DNA from: Longimicrobiales bacterium
GTDB taxonomy: Bacteria; Gemmatimonadota; Gemmatimonadetes; Longimicrobiales; Gaopeijiaceae
Direction of reading: 5' to 3'
Assembly: GCA_029245345.1 (NCBI GenBank)
Contig: JAQWPM010000012.1
Coordinates: 248,001 to 312,000 of the forward strand
Length of the DNA: 64,000 bases
In this document: positions 62,580-64,000 of the stretch, piece after piece
Numbering within the stretch: position 1 is the first letter of the stretch
How the letters are laid out: each line of letters begins with the position of its first letter
Position numbers and translations under genes: made by a program
The notes under the pieces: generated by a model
What the model was told of the DNA's origin: nothing
The model's database searches: none
Seen by the model: the letters and a program-made list of their open reading frames with translations, nothing else

Positions 62580-64000
62580 ATGAACAGAGCTGTCTTTGCT
62601 TCCGCCTGCCTCCTGTCCATATCCGCACCCGCCTTAGTGGCCCAGGAGGCCCAACGCCCCCTGACCCTTGATGACTACGGGGCCTGGAGCCGGATCACTC
62701 AGGTATCGCTATCCCCAAACGGACAATGGATGGCCTACGCCCATCAACCGAACGACGGAGACGCGACATTCTTTGTGCGATCGCTGGACGGAGACGACAC
62801 GCACGAGGCGATGAACGGGACCGTGGCGGCCTTCTCCAATGACGGGCGCTGGGTGGCGTTCTTGACCTCCCCCCCCGAAGAGGAAGCGGACCCACTCCGC
62901 GAACAACGAGAGCCAATCCGGCGGGCACTCCATCTCATCGATCTCGCGACGGGCGAGGAATCCGAGGAGTCCTCTGTGCGCTCGTTCGCCTTCAGCGAAG
63001 ATGGGCGATTCCTCGCAATTCATCGCGAGAGGTCCGACGCGGACGCGGAACATGAGGGTTCCGATCTCATTCTGCGCGACTTGACCCAAGAGACGATGCT
63101 CAGCTTCGGGAACGTGTCAGGCTTCTCTTTCAACGAAGCCGGGGATCGCTTGGCATACCTCGTCGACGCAGATGCGATGTCGGGGAATGGGCTCTACCTG
63201 GTCACTCCGAGTGACGGACGGATTCGTCCGCTCGACACTGGCTCGCACAAATACGACGACCTGGCTTGGAACGATGCGGGCACGGGACTGGTCGCGCTCC
63301 GTGGATCCGAAGAGGAGGGTTTCGTCCAACGGGAAAACGTTCTAGTCATCGCTTCCGGCCTGGGCGGCTCGCCTCACACGTCGACGTACGACCCGTCCGA
63401 CGATACGTCCTTCCCCGCGGGATTCGTGCTTTCCGAACTCGCGAACACGCGGTGGACTCAGGACGGGGATCGTGTCGTCCTCGGGATCAAGGAGCAGGAA
63501 GCGGACGTCGACGAAGACGATGAAGAGGGGCCGAACGTCGACGTTTGGCACTGGGCAGACGACCGGCTCCAGTCCGTGCAGATGGTCCAGGCGAGCGCGG
63601 ACCGCCGCTCTACCTACACCTCCGTCTACAACGTGGATGACGGTCGCTTCGTACGCCTAGCCACAGACGCGATGCAGCGGGTCGACATCACAGACGACGG
63701 ACGTTGGGGGCTCGGCCGACACACTGGCAGCTACTTGGATGACCTGACCGTAGCCGGAGGACTCGTGGACTACGTGCGCATAGACCTCGAAAACGGCGAA
63801 CAGCGTGAAATGGTCAACGGCCTCCGCCGCGCGATGGGGACCTCTCCGGACGGCGAGTGGTTCATCTTTCTCCAAGACGAAGAAGTGCACGCCATGGAGA
63901 TCGCGTCGATGGAGCGCACGAATCTCTCTGAGCAATCCGGTGTCGACTTCGTAAACCGCGAGTTCGATCAAGTGAACGAGGCTCCGGCCCATGGTGTCGC
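62580..64000 (+). CDS. S9-type prolyl oligopeptidase-like peptidase, C-terminus cut by window edge
   Basis: Open from ATG 62580 to the right edge (473 codons, no stop). Signal peptide (cleavage after PALVAQ, about residue 22), then propeller blades of PD40/WD40-like type (VSLSPNGQWMAYAH, AAFSNDGRWVAFLT, SFAFSEDGRFLAIH). The start RPLTLDDYGAWSRITQVSLS matches exported S9 peptidases of Gemmatimonadota and Bacteroidota. The alpha/beta-hydrolase catalytic domain must lie outside the window, so activity cannot be judged. Confidence 0.85.
   Translation, partial: MNRAVFASACLLSISAPALVAQEAQRPLTLDDYGAWSRITQVSLSPNGQWMAYAHQPNDGDATFFVRSLDGDDTHEAMNGTVAAFSNDGRWVAFLTSPPEEEADPLREQREPIRRALHLIDLATGEESEESSVRSFAFSEDGRFLAIHRERSDADAEHEGSDLILRDLTQETMLSFGNVSGFSFNEAGDRLAYLVDADAMSGNGLYLVTPSDGRIRPLDTGSHKYDDLAWNDAGTGLVALRGSEEEGFVQRENVLVIASGLGGSPHTSTYDPSDDTSFPAGFVLSELANTRWTQDGDRVVLGIKEQEADVDEDDEEGPNVDVWHWADDRLQSVQMVQASADRRSTYTSVYNVDDGRFVRLATDAMQRVDITDDGRWGLGRHTGSYLDDLTVAGGLVDYVRIDLENGEQREMVNGLRRAMGTSPDGEWFIFLQDEEVHAMEIASMERTNLSEQSGVDFVNREFDQVNEAPAHGV

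Noticed and set aside
1-64000. CRISPR arrays, insertion sequences, rRNA or tRNA genes
   Set aside because: No regularly spaced direct repeats, transposase frames, terminal inverted repeats or cloverleaf-like segments were found by reading; a tRNAscan or Rfam search was not possible.

Overview
The window is GC-rich and densely coded. Its protein families fit an uncultivated Gemmatimonadota-type bacterium: DUF5916/CBM9 outer-membrane proteins, sortilin/VPS10-repeat proteins, CarboxypepD-regulatory-like proteins, a PadR/ADOP (acidobacterial-type orphan permease) remnant, penicillin-acylase and DPP III-like peptidases, and a CRTAC1-like FG-GAP protein. This placement is inferred from gene content; no rRNA or tRNA gene was found. 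GTG and TTG starts are common, and genes in operons often overlap by 1-8 nt.

Layout. 1-8.1 kb: a DUF5916 protein cut by the left edge, then a metal-uptake operon (small His-containing exported protein, His/Asp-rich porin-like protein, ZnuA-like binding protein, ZnuB-like permease, no ATPase gene), endonuclease IV, a 45-codon small ORF with an ideal ribosome site, and a secreted regulatory-like protein. 8.2-19.5 kb: fumarase, two divergent SDRs, a decayed gene, and a long leftward operon encoding MlaE-MlaF-MlaD, a Nudix hydrolase, an AI-2E-type exporter, ferredoxin-NADP reductase, thioredoxin reductase and a glycosyltransferase. 19.5-31 kb: a conserved small protein, a site-2-protease-like M50 peptidase divergent from rho, a FakA-FakB (DAK2-DegV) fusion, an MshEN-REC protein, a FlgO/TPR membrane protein, a one-domain asparaginase, an aldehyde dehydrogenase and ThyX. 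31-42 kb: a hybrid histidine kinase convergent with an AhpD-like selenoprotein gene, an operon of MatB-like acyl-CoA synthetase, MFS and sodium:solute symporter genes, and a membrane protein with three winged-helix-like modules. 42-64 kb: lipoproteins, NamZ with an AmiE-like serine hydrolase, a truncated sulfurtransferase, a VPS10 protein, a DPP III-like lipoprotein, an M20 peptidase and Ntn acylase pair, a nitroreductase, an amino-acid permease with an aminotransferase, an FG-GAP protein and the start of an S9 peptidase. This last third looks like a peptide and muropeptide scavenging region.

Three observations stand out. (1) At 34405-35001 (-) an AhpD-like gene is read through an in-frame TGA that sits exactly where the second Cys of the CxxC redox centre belongs, and a hairpin matching a bacterial SECIS follows at the right distance; this is probably a selenoprotein. 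(2) rho has no ATG, GTG or TTG at the start its domains require; the only well-placed codon behind a GGAG site is GTA, and the leader holds an intrinsic-terminator-like hairpin. (3) The metal operon lacks its ATPase and carries an outer-membrane partner with long His/Asp loops. Several decayed genes (PadR/ADOP module, HprK-like leader, sulfurtransferase N-terminus, SMP-30 fragment) show local gene erosion.
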